DNA from: Paludibaculum sp.
GTDB lineage: Bacteria; Acidobacteriota; Terriglobia; Bryobacterales; Bryobacteraceae
Reading direction: 5' to 3'
Assembly (NCBI GenBank): GCA_029973955.1
Contig: JARKQJ010000218.1
Coordinates: 62,001 to 126,000, forward strand
DNA: 64,000 nt
The position numbers were made by a program, and so were the translations under genes. Below, piece after piece: positions 18,064 to 27,524 of this stretch. The notes under the pieces were generated by a model. The model was not told where the DNA came from, did no database searches, and was given only the letters and a program-made list of their open reading frames with translations. Position 1 is the first letter of the stretch. Every line of letters starts with the position of its first letter.

Positions 18064-19380
18064 TCAGCGTTCCTCCAGGCTGTTGACGAGCGCCTTGAAT
18101 ACGCGGCCCCGTTCCTCGTAGCCGCTGAATTGATCGAAGCTGGCGCAGGCCGGCGCGAGCAGCACCGTGTCTCCGGCAGCAGCTTCCTTCGTGGCAAGCT
18201 CCACGGCGGTTTTCAAGTCCCCGCAACGTTCCAGGCGCACCGAACCGGCCAGTTGCGCTGCAATTTTCTCGGCGGCCGCGCCGATCAGGAGCGCGGCTTT
18301 GGCGCGCTGCTGCAGGAGTTCGCGCAGCACAGTATAGTCGCTGTTCTTGTCTTTCCCTCCGAGCACCACCCAGAGGCCGCTCTGAAAGGACTCCAGCGCC
18401 TTCACCGTGGCATCCACGTTGGTGGCCTTGGAGTCGTTGAAGTAGTCCACGCCGCGCAAAGTGCGCACGAATTCGACGCGATGCTCCACGCCGGGAAAGC
18501 TCATCACGCCATCCCGGATTCGGGCCAGCGACGCGCCAGCCAAGCGCGCGCAACATGCGGCGGCAAGGACGTTCTCCACGTTGTGCCGGCCCCGAAGCGG
18601 GATCTCCGATTCGCTCATCAGCCGTTTCCCTTCCGCGTAGAGCACGCCGTCTTCGCGCCAGCATCCGGGGTCCTTCCGGGCTCCGGCGTGAAACCAGCTC
18701 ACCTGCCCGCGGGCTCCCGCGGCCAGCACGGCGGCTGGCTCATTTTCCGCGTTCAGCACCGCGAAGTCCTCGGCGCGCTGGTTCAGGAGAATCCGCGCCT
18801 TGGCGGCCGCGTAGTTTTCCATCGTGTGGTGCCGGTCGAGATGGTCGGGCGTGATGTTGAGCACGGCCGCGATGCGGACGCGCATCGTGAAGGTGGTTTC
18901 CAGTTGGAAGCTCGACAGTTCGAGCACATTCCACCGATCCGGGCGGGAGGTTTCAACCATGGATGCCAGTGGAGTTCCGATATTGCCACCCACCTGGCAA
19001 TCGATGCCAGCCACCGAAAGCAGATGCCCGCAAAGTGCTGTGGTGGTGGTCTTTCCGTTCGTGCCGGTGATGCCGAGGATTGGCCCTTGCAGGAACCAAC
19101 TGGCTGCCTCCACGTCGCCCACCACCGGAATTCCACGGCGCCGGGCCTCTTCCATCAGCGGGAGGTCTGCCGGCACTCCCGGAGACAATATGGCGATGTC
19201 GCAGCTTTCAAGAGCGGCTTCGCCTTGCGGGACAAAGTCGCCTTCAAACTGCGCCAAAGCCTCTCTCGGGCGGGCATCGGAGGCGCGAACCACGGCGCCC
19301 ATGCGGCGAAGCAGAGCCAGCGTGGCCACGCCGGACTTCGCCATGCCGAAAACCGTGATGCTCTTGCCGCGCACGTCCAT
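18064..19380 (-). CDS. murD: UDP-N-acetylmuramoylalanine--D-glutamate ligase
   Basis: ILGITGTNGKTTTTALCGHLL, FNDSKATNVDATVKALESF, LLAPACASFDQFSGYEERGRVFKALV. Confidence 0.96.
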   Translation of the reverse strand: MDVRGKSITVFGMAKSGVATLALLRRMGAVVRASDARPREALAQFEGDFVPQGEAALESCDIAILSPGVPADLPLMEEARRRGIPVVGDVEAASWFLQGPILGITGTNGKTTTTALCGHLLSVAGIDCQVGGNIGTPLASMVETSRPDRWNVLELSSFQLETTFTMRVRIAAVLNITPDHLDRHHTMENYAAAKARILLNQRAEDFAVLNAENEPAAVLAAGARGQVSWFHAGARKDPGCWREDGVLYAEGKRLMSESEIPLRGRHNVENVLAAACCARLAGASLARIRDGVMSFPGVEHRVEFVRTLRGVDYFNDSKATNVDATVKALESFQSGLWVVLGGKDKNSDYTVLRELLQQRAKAALLIGAAAEKIAAQLAGSVRLERCGDLKTAVELATKEAAAGDTVLLAPACASFDQFSGYEERGRVFKALVNSLEER

Positions 19381-19396
19381 TGCAATCTCAGTTTGG

Positions 19397-20530
19397 CTAT
19401 CTCAATTTCAGCGTGGTGAGTGCGAACAGCGCCATCACCAGGCCTGCAATCCAGAACCTTACCACTACCTTGGTCTCATCCCACCCCAGCTTCTCGAAGT
19501 GATGGTGCAACGGCGCCATCAGAAACACACGCTTGCCGCGCGTCTTGAAACTCACCACCTGGATCACCACGCTCATCAATTCGATGACGTAGACGCCGCC
19601 GATGAACAGGAGCAGGATCTCCTGCTTCAGCAGAACCGCCACCACGCCCAGGCTGCCGCCCAGAGCCAGGGAACCCACGTCCCCCATAAAGACTTCAGCA
19701 GGATGAGCGTTGTACCAGAGGAAACCGAGGGATGCGCCCGTCAGGGATGCGCAGAACACGGTCAGTTCGCCGGCGCCCGGCAGGCGGGAAAGTTCGAGGT
19801 AACGCGCGAACTGCGCGTGGCCGCTCACGTAGCAGAGCACTGTCACGGCGCCGCCGGCGATGATCATCAATCCCGAGGCCAGGCCGTCCAGGCCGTCAGT
19901 GAGATTTACCGCGTTCGACGCGCCGACGATGACAAACAGCAGAAAGACGAAGAAGAATGCGAATGCCAAGGGGTATGTGATGGGGTTGTGCAGCAGGCTC
20001 TCAATCAGTAGATCGGGCTTGTAACTCTTGAAGAACGGCACGTTCATGGCGGTGTTGTACAAGCCTTTGGCATGCAGCACCAGCAGCCACACGCCAAGGA
20101 TCAGCATCATCAGAACCTGCAATGCCATCTTCTGCCGCGCAGTGAGCCCGAGGTTGCGGGCCTTTCTTACTTTGGCGTAGTCGTCGATGAAGCCGATGGC
20201 GCCGTAGCCGCACAGCCCGAACAGCGCCACCCAGACGTAGGGGTTCCAGAGATTGGTGAAGAGCAGAGTGGGCACCACGATCGAGACCAGGATCAGCAGG
20301 CCGCCCATGGTGGGCGTGCCGGCCTTCTTCTGGTGGGATTCGGGGCCTTCTTCGCGAATATGCTGGCCGATCTGCATGGAGCGCAGACGGCGGATGAACC
20401 AGGGGCCCAATAGGACGGTCATCAGCAGGGCGGTGAGGCTGGCCGCCAGCGTCCGGAAGGTCACGTAGCCGAAAATCCGGAACGGCGTGAAATGCGGATA
20501 GAGTTGCTCGTACAGCAGCCAGTAGAGCAT
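19397..20530 (-). CDS. mraY: phospho-N-acetylmuramoyl-pentapeptide-transferase
   Basis: SHQKKAGTPTMGGLLIL, AIGFIDDYAKV, NAVNLTDGLDGLASGLMI, FMGDVGSLALGGSLG. Confidence 0.96.
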   Translation of the reverse strand: MLYWLLYEQLYPHFTPFRIFGYVTFRTLAASLTALLMTVLLGPWFIRRLRSMQIGQHIREEGPESHQKKAGTPTMGGLLILVSIVVPTLLFTNLWNPYVWVALFGLCGYGAIGFIDDYAKVRKARNLGLTARQKMALQVLMMLILGVWLLVLHAKGLYNTAMNVPFFKSYKPDLLIESLLHNPITYPLAFAFFFVFLLFVIVGASNAVNLTDGLDGLASGLMIIAGGAVTVLCYVSGHAQFARYLELSRLPGAGELTVFCASLTGASLGFLWYNAHPAEVFMGDVGSLALGGSLGVVAVLLKQEILLLFIGGVYVIELMSVVIQVVSFKTRGKRVFLMAPLHHHFEKLGWDETKVVVRFWIAGLVMALFALTTLKLR

Positions 20531-20532
20531 GG

Positions 20533-21852
20533 CTAGTTTAGAAACGCCTCCAACGCCTGTTCTACTCGCGTTCCGCGAGAACCTTTAAAAAGGAGGGCAT
20601 CGCCCTCCTGGGCCAGTCCCTTCAGATACCGGCCCGCTTCCTGTGGCTCATCGAAAAAATGCGCGGCGCCGGGGCTCAGCCCGGCTCCCAGTCCTGCGTC
20701 GACCAGCGCTTTCGCGGCGCCGCGGATCCCAATGAGCACAGAAATCCCGCTCCGGGCGGCATAGCGGCCAACCTCCCGGTGCAGGTCCTCGGACCATTGT
20801 CCAAGCTCGAGCATCTCCCCCAGAACGGCGATGTGGCGCCGGGCCGGTGTGCCGGCCAGCAAGTCCAGCATCATTTCCGCCGCTTCCGGGTTGGAGTTGT
20901 AACAGTCGTCCCAGATCACCATCCCATTCCGCTCCAGCCGGGTGAGCCGGTTCTTGGGCGGCTCCAGAGTGGCGATGGCGTCCTTGAGTTGTTCCAGGTC
21001 GAATTCCAGCGCTCGGGCCACACTCAAGGCAGCGAGGGCTGCCATCAGGCCTCCTCGTCCGGGCAGCGGGCAGAAAAAAGAGCCCACGTCCATCACTTCG
21101 AAGCTCGTACCGTCTTTCGAGTACGAAACCTTCTCCGCTCGGACGTGGGCTGCCTCGGAGGGAACAAACACACTGGAACCGAACAAAACTTTGCGACCCT
21201 GGTAGGCTTCTCCCAGCCGACGCACGCGTTCGTCGTCGCCGTTCAACACGGCCACTCCATCCGGCGGCAGGGCGGCCAGCAGTTCGCTCTTGGCCGCGGC
21301 GATGGCGTCGCGGCTGCCCAGGTTCTCGATGTGGGCCGAACCCACGTTGGTGATCACGCCGATGCGCGGCTGGGCGATCTTTGCCAGTTCCGCGATCTCT
21401 CCGGCGTGGTTCATCCCGATCTCCACTACGGCGGCCTCGCAACAGTCGTCCAGGTTGAGCAGCGTCAGCGGCACGCCGATGTGGTTGTTGAAATTGCCTT
21501 GTGTCTTGCCCGCGCGCAGCCGGGTATTGAGTACCGCCGCCACGGCGTCTTTGGTGGTCGTCTTCCCGGCGCTGCCGGTGATGCCGATTACCAAGCCTCC
21601 CCAGCGTTCGCGCTCTAAGCGGGCTTTCTGCTGCAGCCAGCAGAGGGTGTCGGGTGCGATCTCCTGAGGGCCGGCGCCGTCGATGGCGTGATCGACGACG
21701 GCCGCGGCGGCGCCTTTTTCAAACGCAGCGAGGACGTGATCATGTCCGTCATGGTTCTCGCCTCGCAGAGCCACGAAGGCCGCGCCGGCGGCCAGCGTGC
21801 GCGTGTCTGTACTCACACCTGCACAGCGGGTTTCTGCCACCAGAATCGTCAT
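20533..21852 (-). CDS. murF: UDP-N-acetylmuramoyl-tripeptide--D-alanyl-D-alanine ligase
   Basis: GITGSAGKTTTKDAVAAVL, WDDCYNSNPEAAEMMLDLL, LFKGSRGTRVEQALEAF. Confidence 0.95.
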   Translation of the reverse strand: MTILVAETRCAGVSTDTRTLAAGAAFVALRGENHDGHDHVLAAFEKGAAAAVVDHAIDGAGPQEIAPDTLCWLQQKARLERERWGGLVIGITGSAGKTTTKDAVAAVLNTRLRAGKTQGNFNNHIGVPLTLLNLDDCCEAAVVEIGMNHAGEIAELAKIAQPRIGVITNVGSAHIENLGSRDAIAAAKSELLAALPPDGVAVLNGDDERVRRLGEAYQGRKVLFGSSVFVPSEAAHVRAEKVSYSKDGTSFEVMDVGSFFCPLPGRGGLMAALAALSVARALEFDLEQLKDAIATLEPPKNRLTRLERNGMVIWDDCYNSNPEAAEMMLDLLAGTPARRHIAVLGEMLELGQWSEDLHREVGRYAARSGISVLIGIRGAAKALVDAGLGAGLSPGAAHFFDEPQEAGRYLKGLAQEGDALLFKGSRGTRVEQALEAFLN

Positions 21853-23339
21853 CGCTGGGTCTCCCGCGAGTAGCCATAACTGCGCAGGATCTGCCGTGCT
21901 ACGGCGCGATCATCAAATGCGATGGTCTTGTCCTTCAGAACCTGGTAGGTTTCGTGACCTTTGCCGGCCAGCAGCACGACGTCGCCGGGGCCGGCCTCGG
22001 CCAGGGCCTTGCGAATGGCCTTTTCGCGATCCGGTTCCACTGTGTGCGGCGTCTCCGTGCGGCGCACGCCCACCATGGCATCGTTGATGATAACGAGCGG
22101 ATCCTCGCTACGGGGATTGTCGCTGGTGACTACAACGTAGTCGCTGAGTTCGGCCGCCGCCTGGCCCATCAAGGGCCGCTTGACGCGGTCGCGATCGCCG
22201 CCGCACCCAAACAACGTGATGACCCGTTTCGGCTTCAGGGCGCGTGCCACGGCGATGGTGTTCTTCAGCGCATCGTCGGTATGCGCGTAGTCCACCGCGA
22301 CCAGGAAGGGCTGCCCTTCGTCGATTCGCTCAAAGCGCCCGGGCACGGCCTGGCAGGCCGCCAGGCCCGAGGCTGCCGCTTCAGGGCTGAGGCCCAGCGC
22401 CAGACCGGCGCCGAAGGCCGCGGTGAGATTGTAGACGTTGATCAAGCCGCAGAGGGGCGATTCGATCCGCTGCCGCCCGCCGGGGTGTTCGATGGTGAAC
22501 TTCACTCCGTCAAAGCCGACGGAAATCTCAGCGGCTCGCAGAGCGGCGCCGCTCCTCAAGCCGTAAGTGAGCCTCTCCGTGCCGGGCAAAGTGCGGAGCT
22601 TACGTCCCCATTCGTCATCCTCGTTGATCACCGCAACGCGGGGCGGGGGACCACCCGCTCCGGTAAAGAGCCGCTGCTTGGCGTCGAAGTACGCTTCCAT
22701 CGTGCCGTGGAAGTCCAGATGATCCTGAGTCAGGTTCGTGAAGACGGCCGCGGCAAAAGAGATGCCGGAGACACGCTCCAGGGCCAAAGCGTGTGAGGAG
22801 ACCTCGAAGCTGAAGTGAGTGCCTCCGGCATTGCGGACCTCGTCCATCAGACGCATCAAATCCAAAGAGTCGGGCGTGGTGTTGACGGCCGGCATTTCCC
22901 TGCCGGCCACCTGGTAGTGGATGGTGCCCACCATGCCCGTGATCTTTCCGGCGTGGCGCAGCATGGAATCCAACGCAAATACGGTGGTCGTCTTGCCGTT
23001 TGTTCCGGTGACGCCCGTCACGGCCAGCGCCTCGTCCGGAGCGCCATACAGCTTCCGGCTCATGGCCGCCATGGCGTGCCGCGCGTGCTCCAGGCGAATC
23101 CATGGCCCCTCAAAACCCGCGGGTGCTTCGTTCTCCGAGAAGACGGCGACGGCGCCGCGCTGCATGGCCTCCTGGGCGAATTGCCTGCCATCGGCGTGCG
23201 CACCCGAAAAGGCGAAGAAGCCATCACCTGCTTTTGCTTTACGCGAGTCGTACTCCAGGTCCAAAACATCGAGGGCGCCCCACTCCGGCTGGAGGAGGAT
23301 GCCAGGCAGAACGCCCTCGATCAGATCGGTGAGCCTCAT
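21849..23339 (-). CDS. murE: UDP-MurNAc-tripeptide synthetase
   Basis: TGVTGTNGKTTTVFALDSML, TNLTQDHLDFHGTMEAYFDAK, TSDNPRSEDP (diaminopimelate-type DNPR), GKGHETYQ. Confidence 0.95.
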   Translation of the reverse strand: MRLTDLIEGVLPGILLQPEWGALDVLDLEYDSRKAKAGDGFFAFSGAHADGRQFAQEAMQRGAVAVFSENEAPAGFEGPWIRLEHARHAMAAMSRKLYGAPDEALAVTGVTGTNGKTTTVFALDSMLRHAGKITGMVGTIHYQVAGREMPAVNTTPDSLDLMRLMDEVRNAGGTHFSFEVSSHALALERVSGISFAAAVFTNLTQDHLDFHGTMEAYFDAKQRLFTGAGGPPPRVAVINEDDEWGRKLRTLPGTERLTYGLRSGAALRAAEISVGFDGVKFTIEHPGGRQRIESPLCGLINVYNLTAAFGAGLALGLSPEAAASGLAACQAVPGRFERIDEGQPFLVAVDYAHTDDALKNTIAVARALKPKRVITLFGCGGDRDRVKRPLMGQAAAELSDYVVVTSDNPRSEDPLVIINDAMVGVRRTETPHTVEPDREKAIRKALAEAGPGDVVLLAGKGHETYQVLKDKTIAFDDRAVARQILRSYGYSRETQR

Positions 23340-25402
23340 TGCGCCACCGAAAATTTCACCCGCACCCGGCTGCCCATTGGCAGAATCTCGCCGGGAGCCG
23401 GCTGCTGTTCGTGGGCATTGCCATGCCCGCTGGTTTCCACTTCAATGCCCTTTTCCGCGGATTCCCGCAGGACTGCCAGCAGGGCCTTGCCGCGGAAATC
23501 CGGCACGCGCCGCCCGGTGAGCACCGGACTCGCGTGGGTCTCTGTCGTGTTGGGTTTCGATTCCTTTTCGACCCCGGTCGCGGCATTCCTCACTGCCGCC
23601 ATGAGGCCCTCCTCGCTCTCGGCCGCTTTGGGTTTGATCAGCGGATCGGTTTCAGGACGGTCCTTCGGAACACCCAGAACGCGCAGCGCCGATTCGGTTA
23701 CCTGCTTGAAGACCGGCGCGGCGGCCACACCGCCCAGTTTGGGGGTGCGGTTCAGCGTAACAACAACCACGACGCGAGGATTGGCCACCGGCGCGAATCC
23801 GATGAACGAAGAGTTGTGACGGTTCTGCCAGGCGCCGTTCTCAAAGATTTCAGCCGAGCCCGTCTTGCCGCCGCTCGAATAGCCTGGCACGGCCGCTCCC
23901 TTGCCGGTGCCCTCCAATACAACGCGCTCCATGATCTTCCTGATGGTGAAGCAGGTCTCGGGCCCCAGAGTCCGCACCGGCTTTTCGGCCGCAGGCTGCA
24001 GCACTACTTCCTTGCCGTCCAGATCCGGTCTCGATCGTTTCGACACCAGGTGCGGATTCACCAGCAAACCGCCGTTGGCGATCACCGAGACCGCCCGCGC
24101 CAGTTGCACGGAGGTGGCAGCCACTTCGTGGCCGAAGGCGATGTACTCGTGCGAGTTCTGCGACCAGCACGGTTTCTTCCCGACGCATTCCTGCGGATAG
24201 AGCAGGCCTCTGGATTCCGCCGGCAGTTCGATGCCTGACTTGTCGCCGATGCCGAAGCGTTTCAGGTAATCGTAGAGGGTGCGGGGGCCGATGGCGATGG
24301 AGATCTTTGCCACGCCGATGTTAGAACTCTTGATCAGGACACCGGCCACATCCAGGCCGCCATAGTGGTGCACATCGTGCAGGGGCTTCCTGCCCGGGCG
24401 GGGAAACACACCGTTCTCGCAATAGATGGTGCTTTCCGGCGTGAACTTGCCCGTGTCGATGCCCATGGTGACCGTGATCATCTTCATCACGGAGCCAGGC
24501 TCGCAGGGGATCTGCACGGCGGTGTTCTGGTGCTGGATTCTGGCTTCCTGCTCGGTCGGGGTTTCGACACGCGGATCGAAGGAGGGGTTGTTGGCCAAGG
24601 CGAGCACGGCGCCATTGGCAGGGTCCATCACCACCACGGAGCCGCCGGTGGCGCCGGCCGCCTTCACCGCTTCGGCCAGGTATTTCTCGGCATCGTGCTG
24701 GATGACCCGGTCGATGGTGAGCGTCAGGTTGGTGCCTTGCACGCTCTCTTCCTGCACCCAGGTGAGGTAGTCGTCGTTTTCGCGCGAGCCTGACAGGACC
24801 AGCATCTTGCCGGGCCGGCCGCGCAACTCCGCATTGAGCTTCTGCTCGACGCCTGAGTTGCCGTTACCTTCGGCATTCAGGCTGCCGATGACGTGCGCTG
24901 CCAGTACTCCGTTGGGATACTCGCGGCGGGCATCTTCCAGGAGTTCTATCGGCCATGTCCTTCTCAGCGGCAGGAGCCGGGAGCGCTCTTCGTCGGTCAG
25001 GTGCCGCTTGAGCATGAGAAAGCCCCGACCGCGCGCGCGCCGGCCGTTTTGCGGCCGGGCCTTGTTGAGCTTATCCGTCAACTCTGCGGCGTTCAGGCCC
25101 AGCACCGGGGCAACCACCCGGGCAAAAAACTCCGGATTGACGATCCGCATGGGGTTCACCGCCGCCGATTCCGTGCGGATCGAGATCGCCAGCGGCGATC
25201 CGTCACGCGACAGAATCTCTCCTCTTAGCGCAGGAACCTCTTCCAGATGCTTGTGTTGTGATTGCGCGGCCAGTTTGTAGTCTTCGTGCTTCCACACCTG
25301 CAGTTGCACGAGGCGTAGGAGGATGATCACCGCCCACACCAACGCGATCCGGCCGATCAGCACGGCTCGAGTGGTCGCCTTTGCCTCGGCGGTCTGCGCC
25401 AT
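23336..25402 (-). CDS. ftsI: penicillin-binding protein 3 / FtsI-type transpeptidase with C-terminal PASTA domain
   Basis: SSNIGVAKI (SxxK region), SSGGKTGSAEIF (KTG box), C-terminal PASTA-like VPDFRGKALLAVLRESAEKGIEVE. Confidence 0.93.
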   Translation of the reverse strand: MAQTAEAKATTRAVLIGRIALVWAVIILLRLVQLQVWKHEDYKLAAQSQHKHLEEVPALRGEILSRDGSPLAISIRTESAAVNPMRIVNPEFFARVVAPVLGLNAAELTDKLNKARPQNGRRARGRGFLMLKRHLTDEERSRLLPLRRTWPIELLEDARREYPNGVLAAHVIGSLNAEGNGNSGVEQKLNAELRGRPGKMLVLSGSRENDDYLTWVQEESVQGTNLTLTIDRVIQHDAEKYLAEAVKAAGATGGSVVVMDPANGAVLALANNPSFDPRVETPTEQEARIQHQNTAVQIPCEPGSVMKMITVTMGIDTGKFTPESTIYCENGVFPRPGRKPLHDVHHYGGLDVAGVLIKSSNIGVAKISIAIGPRTLYDYLKRFGIGDKSGIELPAESRGLLYPQECVGKKPCWSQNSHEYIAFGHEVAATSVQLARAVSVIANGGLLVNPHLVSKRSRPDLDGKEVVLQPAAEKPVRTLGPETCFTIRKIMERVVLEGTGKGAAVPGYSSGGKTGSAEIFENGAWQNRHNSSFIGFAPVANPRVVVVVTLNRTPKLGGVAAAPVFKQVTESALRVLGVPKDRPETDPLIKPKAAESEEGLMAAVRNAATGVEKESKPNTTETHASPVLTGRRVPDFRGKALLAVLRESAEKGIEVETSGHGNAHEQQPAPGEILPMGSRVRVKFSVAQ

Positions 25403-25418
25403 CTTCAGCCGGCCCTCC

Positions 25419-25889
25419 CTATCTCCGGTTCAACGAGGCGACCGTACCCTGGGTGGCGGGTGCAAAAATCACGGCCGTGGCCGAAGGAGTGACAAAACGG
25501 TCACCGGCATACTCTTCGAGCTTCTGCGGGCTCTTCAGGGCGGCTTCCTGACTGCGCAGTTCGCGGAGGGTGTTCACCAGTTGGCCGCGCTCGCGCTTCA
25601 GTTGTTCCATGCGGTGGCTGGCAAGGAGGTTGAACCCTCCAGGCAGCAGGAGGGCGATGAGCAGAAGGCTTGCCACCACGACGCTGCCGGCGACGCCGAC
25701 ATTGGCAGCCCAGTCGTGCTTGTCCACGACGCGAGTCACCTTGGCGTTATCGATGGTTTTCACCCAAAGGTAGATCTCTTCCTTCGGCAATGCGCGCAGG
25801 CGGCAATCGCCGGCGCCGTTGTTCTTCATCGAGCCGCTTGCTTCCCGGCCTGCCGTCAGCCACCCCCACAGCGCGTTTACCTTAGTCAT
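25419..25889 (-). CDS. ftsL: FtsL-like cell division protein
   Basis: Single TM (VAGSVVVASLLLIALLLPGG) then short coiled coil (MEQLKRERGQLVNTLRELRSQEAALKSPQKLEEYA); position between rsmH and ftsI. Start may be 25829. Confidence 0.7.
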   Translation of the reverse strand: MTKVNALWGWLTAGREASGSMKNNGAGDCRLRALPKEEIYLWVKTIDNAKVTRVVDKHDWAANVGVAGSVVVASLLLIALLLPGGFNLLASHRMEQLKRERGQLVNTLRELRSQEAALKSPQKLEEYAGDRFVTPSATAVIFAPATQGTVASLNRR

Positions 25890-26788
25890 GCTCTGTCCCC
25901 TCCGGTCTCCGGTCCTCTCATCTCCAATGCCCGCAGCACCGCACTCCTCGATGCCGCATTTCGCCGCGTCTCGTCCGATCCCGGCTTTACGACGTGCTTG
26001 GTTAGCACCTTGGCCAGCCCCTGCTTATCCAACTCCCGAAATCTCTGCTTCACTTTCCTGTCGTCCAGCGATTGAAATGCGATCACAACCCAGCGCCCTC
26101 CCGGCGCCAGGCAATCCGGAGCCTGCTGCAGCAGCGCGTCCAATTCTCCTGGTTCATCGTTCACCGCCATTCGGAGCGCCTGGAACACCCGCGTCGCCGG
26201 ATGCAGCTTTCCGGTCCGCGGCACGACCGATGCGATCAGCGAGGCCAAATGCCCCGTGTCCCGCACCGGCCGCGCTCGAACCAGTGCTCTGGCGATTTTT
26301 TCCGCTAGGTGTCCCCTTTCTTCGCCCAACTCCCGAAAGAGCTGAGAGAGTTCTCGTTCCGTTGCACGGTTTACAAGGTCTGCGGCCGTCAAATCCTGCC
26401 GCCTGTCCATCCGCATGTCCAGTGGGCCCGGCTGCAGGAGCGTGAAGCCGCGTTCCGCGCTCGTCAACTGCATCCGGCTGACCCCAAGATCGGCCAGCAA
26501 TCCGTCCACTTTTGAGATGTTCAGCGAATCCAGCGTCTTTCGAAGATCCGAAAATGCACTCTGCCGGTACGTGATCCGTTCCGCGCAGTCCTTGGTGTTC
26601 TGCCGCGCCAGTTCCAGCGACTCTGCGTCGCGATCCAGCGCAATCACCCGCCCCGACTTCAACTGCCTGGCAAGCGCGCCTGTGTGCCCGCCCAGGCCCG
26701 TCGTGACGTCCACGTACACACCGCCCTCGCGCAGCCCCAGATATTGGAGCGACTCGCTCAACATGACACTGAAGTGCTGTTGCTCCAT
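25886..26788 (-). CDS. rsmH: 16S rRNA (cytosine(1402)-N4)-methyltransferase
   Basis: HFSVMLSESLQYLGLREGGVYVDVTTGLGGHTGALA; LLADLGVSRMQL; FQALRMAVNDE; dcw position. Confidence 0.95.
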   Translation of the reverse strand: MEQQHFSVMLSESLQYLGLREGGVYVDVTTGLGGHTGALARQLKSGRVIALDRDAESLELARQNTKDCAERITYRQSAFSDLRKTLDSLNISKVDGLLADLGVSRMQLTSAERGFTLLQPGPLDMRMDRRQDLTAADLVNRATERELSQLFRELGEERGHLAEKIARALVRARPVRDTGHLASLIASVVPRTGKLHPATRVFQALRMAVNDEPGELDALLQQAPDCLAPGGRWVVIAFQSLDDRKVKQRFRELDKQGLAKVLTKHVVKPGSDETRRNAASRSAVLRALEMRGPETGGDRA

Positions 26789-26794
26789 ATCGCA

Positions 26795-27271
26795 TCAGAA
26801 GTCGATCTCCAGGCTGTCCAACCGTTCCTGGTCAGCCGCCTCGAAACTGTTGACAGTGGCAAAGACTGCGTCAAACTGTTCTTGAGTGAAGATCGTTATC
26901 ACGTCCTCGTAAAACCGGAGCTGTACCGACTTGTCCTCCAGCCCCAACTCTTTCCGCAGCGACTGCGGCAATGTCACGCGCCCTTGCGGGTCGCAATCCA
27001 CGTCTCCGCCCTTGGCTTCCGCCCGGAACGTCACGCGCTTCCGCAGCGCCTTGTCCTCCAGCTTCTCCACCGTCCGCTCCCAGCTCCCATTCGTGAACAC
27101 CCGGGCCATGCCCTTGTACTCGGTCACGAAGAGGTACTTATCCGGCAGATCTTTCAGATACTCCTGGTACTTAGCGGGGAGTTTGAGGCGCCCGGCCGCA
27201 TCGATTTTGCAGGGGTGGAACCCGAGCGGGGCTCGTAACCGGATCTGCGTGACTGAGGAGGGCGACTCCAT
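26795..27271 (-). CDS. mraZ: transcriptional regulator MraZ
   Basis: Two SpoVT/AbrB-type repeats (CKIDAAGRLKLPAKYQEYL; CDPQGRVTLPQSLRKELGL); first dcw gene. Start at MESPSSVTQ is more plausible than the 27331 ORF start, since an upstream promoter overlaps the extension. Confidence 0.9.
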   Translation of the reverse strand: MESPSSVTQIRLRAPLGFHPCKIDAAGRLKLPAKYQEYLKDLPDKYLFVTEYKGMARVFTNGSWERTVEKLEDKALRKRVTFRAEAKGGDVDCDPQGRVTLPQSLRKELGLEDKSVQLRFYEDVITIFTQEQFDAVFATVNSFEAADQERLDSLEIDF

Positions 27272-27293
27272 GGCGGTCCAAAACGCTCCAATC

Positions 27294-27310
27294 TGGCCCT
27301 TTTCGGGCCA
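27294..27310 (-). other. hairpin in putative mraZ 5' UTR
   Basis: TGGCCC-GAAAA-GGGCCA perfect inverted repeat on the minus strand, between the candidate promoter and the ATG. Confidence 0.5.
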
Positions 27311-27318
27311 TTGAATGT

Positions 27319-27348
27319 ATCGTAGGACCAAGCCCGGTCTGGTTGCAA
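27319..27348 (-). promoter_or_regulatory. candidate sigma70-type promoter for mraZ/dcw cluster
   Basis: Minus strand: TTGCAA (27348-27343), 18-nt spacer, TACGAT (27324-27319), about 50 nt upstream of the chosen mraZ start. Confidence 0.45.
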
Positions 27349-27494
27349 GTTCTTTTTTGCCAAAAGTTTATGTATTGCTTGAGGGTTGTTTGTTTCTTCG
27401 CTGTTCAGATTTACACTACTCAGGATTTGGGTGGAAGTGAAGGGTGCTCCAGGCGCGGGGCGAAGTTGTTGGAGAGGGGGCTTGGGGGTTGATT

Positions 27495-27524
27495 TTGGCG
27501 AAAGCCGGCGTCGCCTGCTATACT
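27495..27524 (+). promoter_or_regulatory. candidate sigma70-type promoter for rplM-rpsI
   Basis: TTGGCG (27495-27500), 18-nt spacer, TATACT (27519-27524); leaves a leader of roughly 120 nt. Confidence 0.5.

Noticed and set aside
17329-19419. 696-aa plus-strand ORF
   Set aside because: Antisense to ftsW/murD, which have clear catalytic motifs; composition-driven long ORF in high-GC DNA.
27428-27447. Possible MraZ-binding repeats (TGGGTGGAAGTGAAGGGTG) upstream of mraZ
   Set aside because: Spacing does not match regular TGGGN or AAAGTG repeats, and it lies far upstream of the candidate mraZ promoter.
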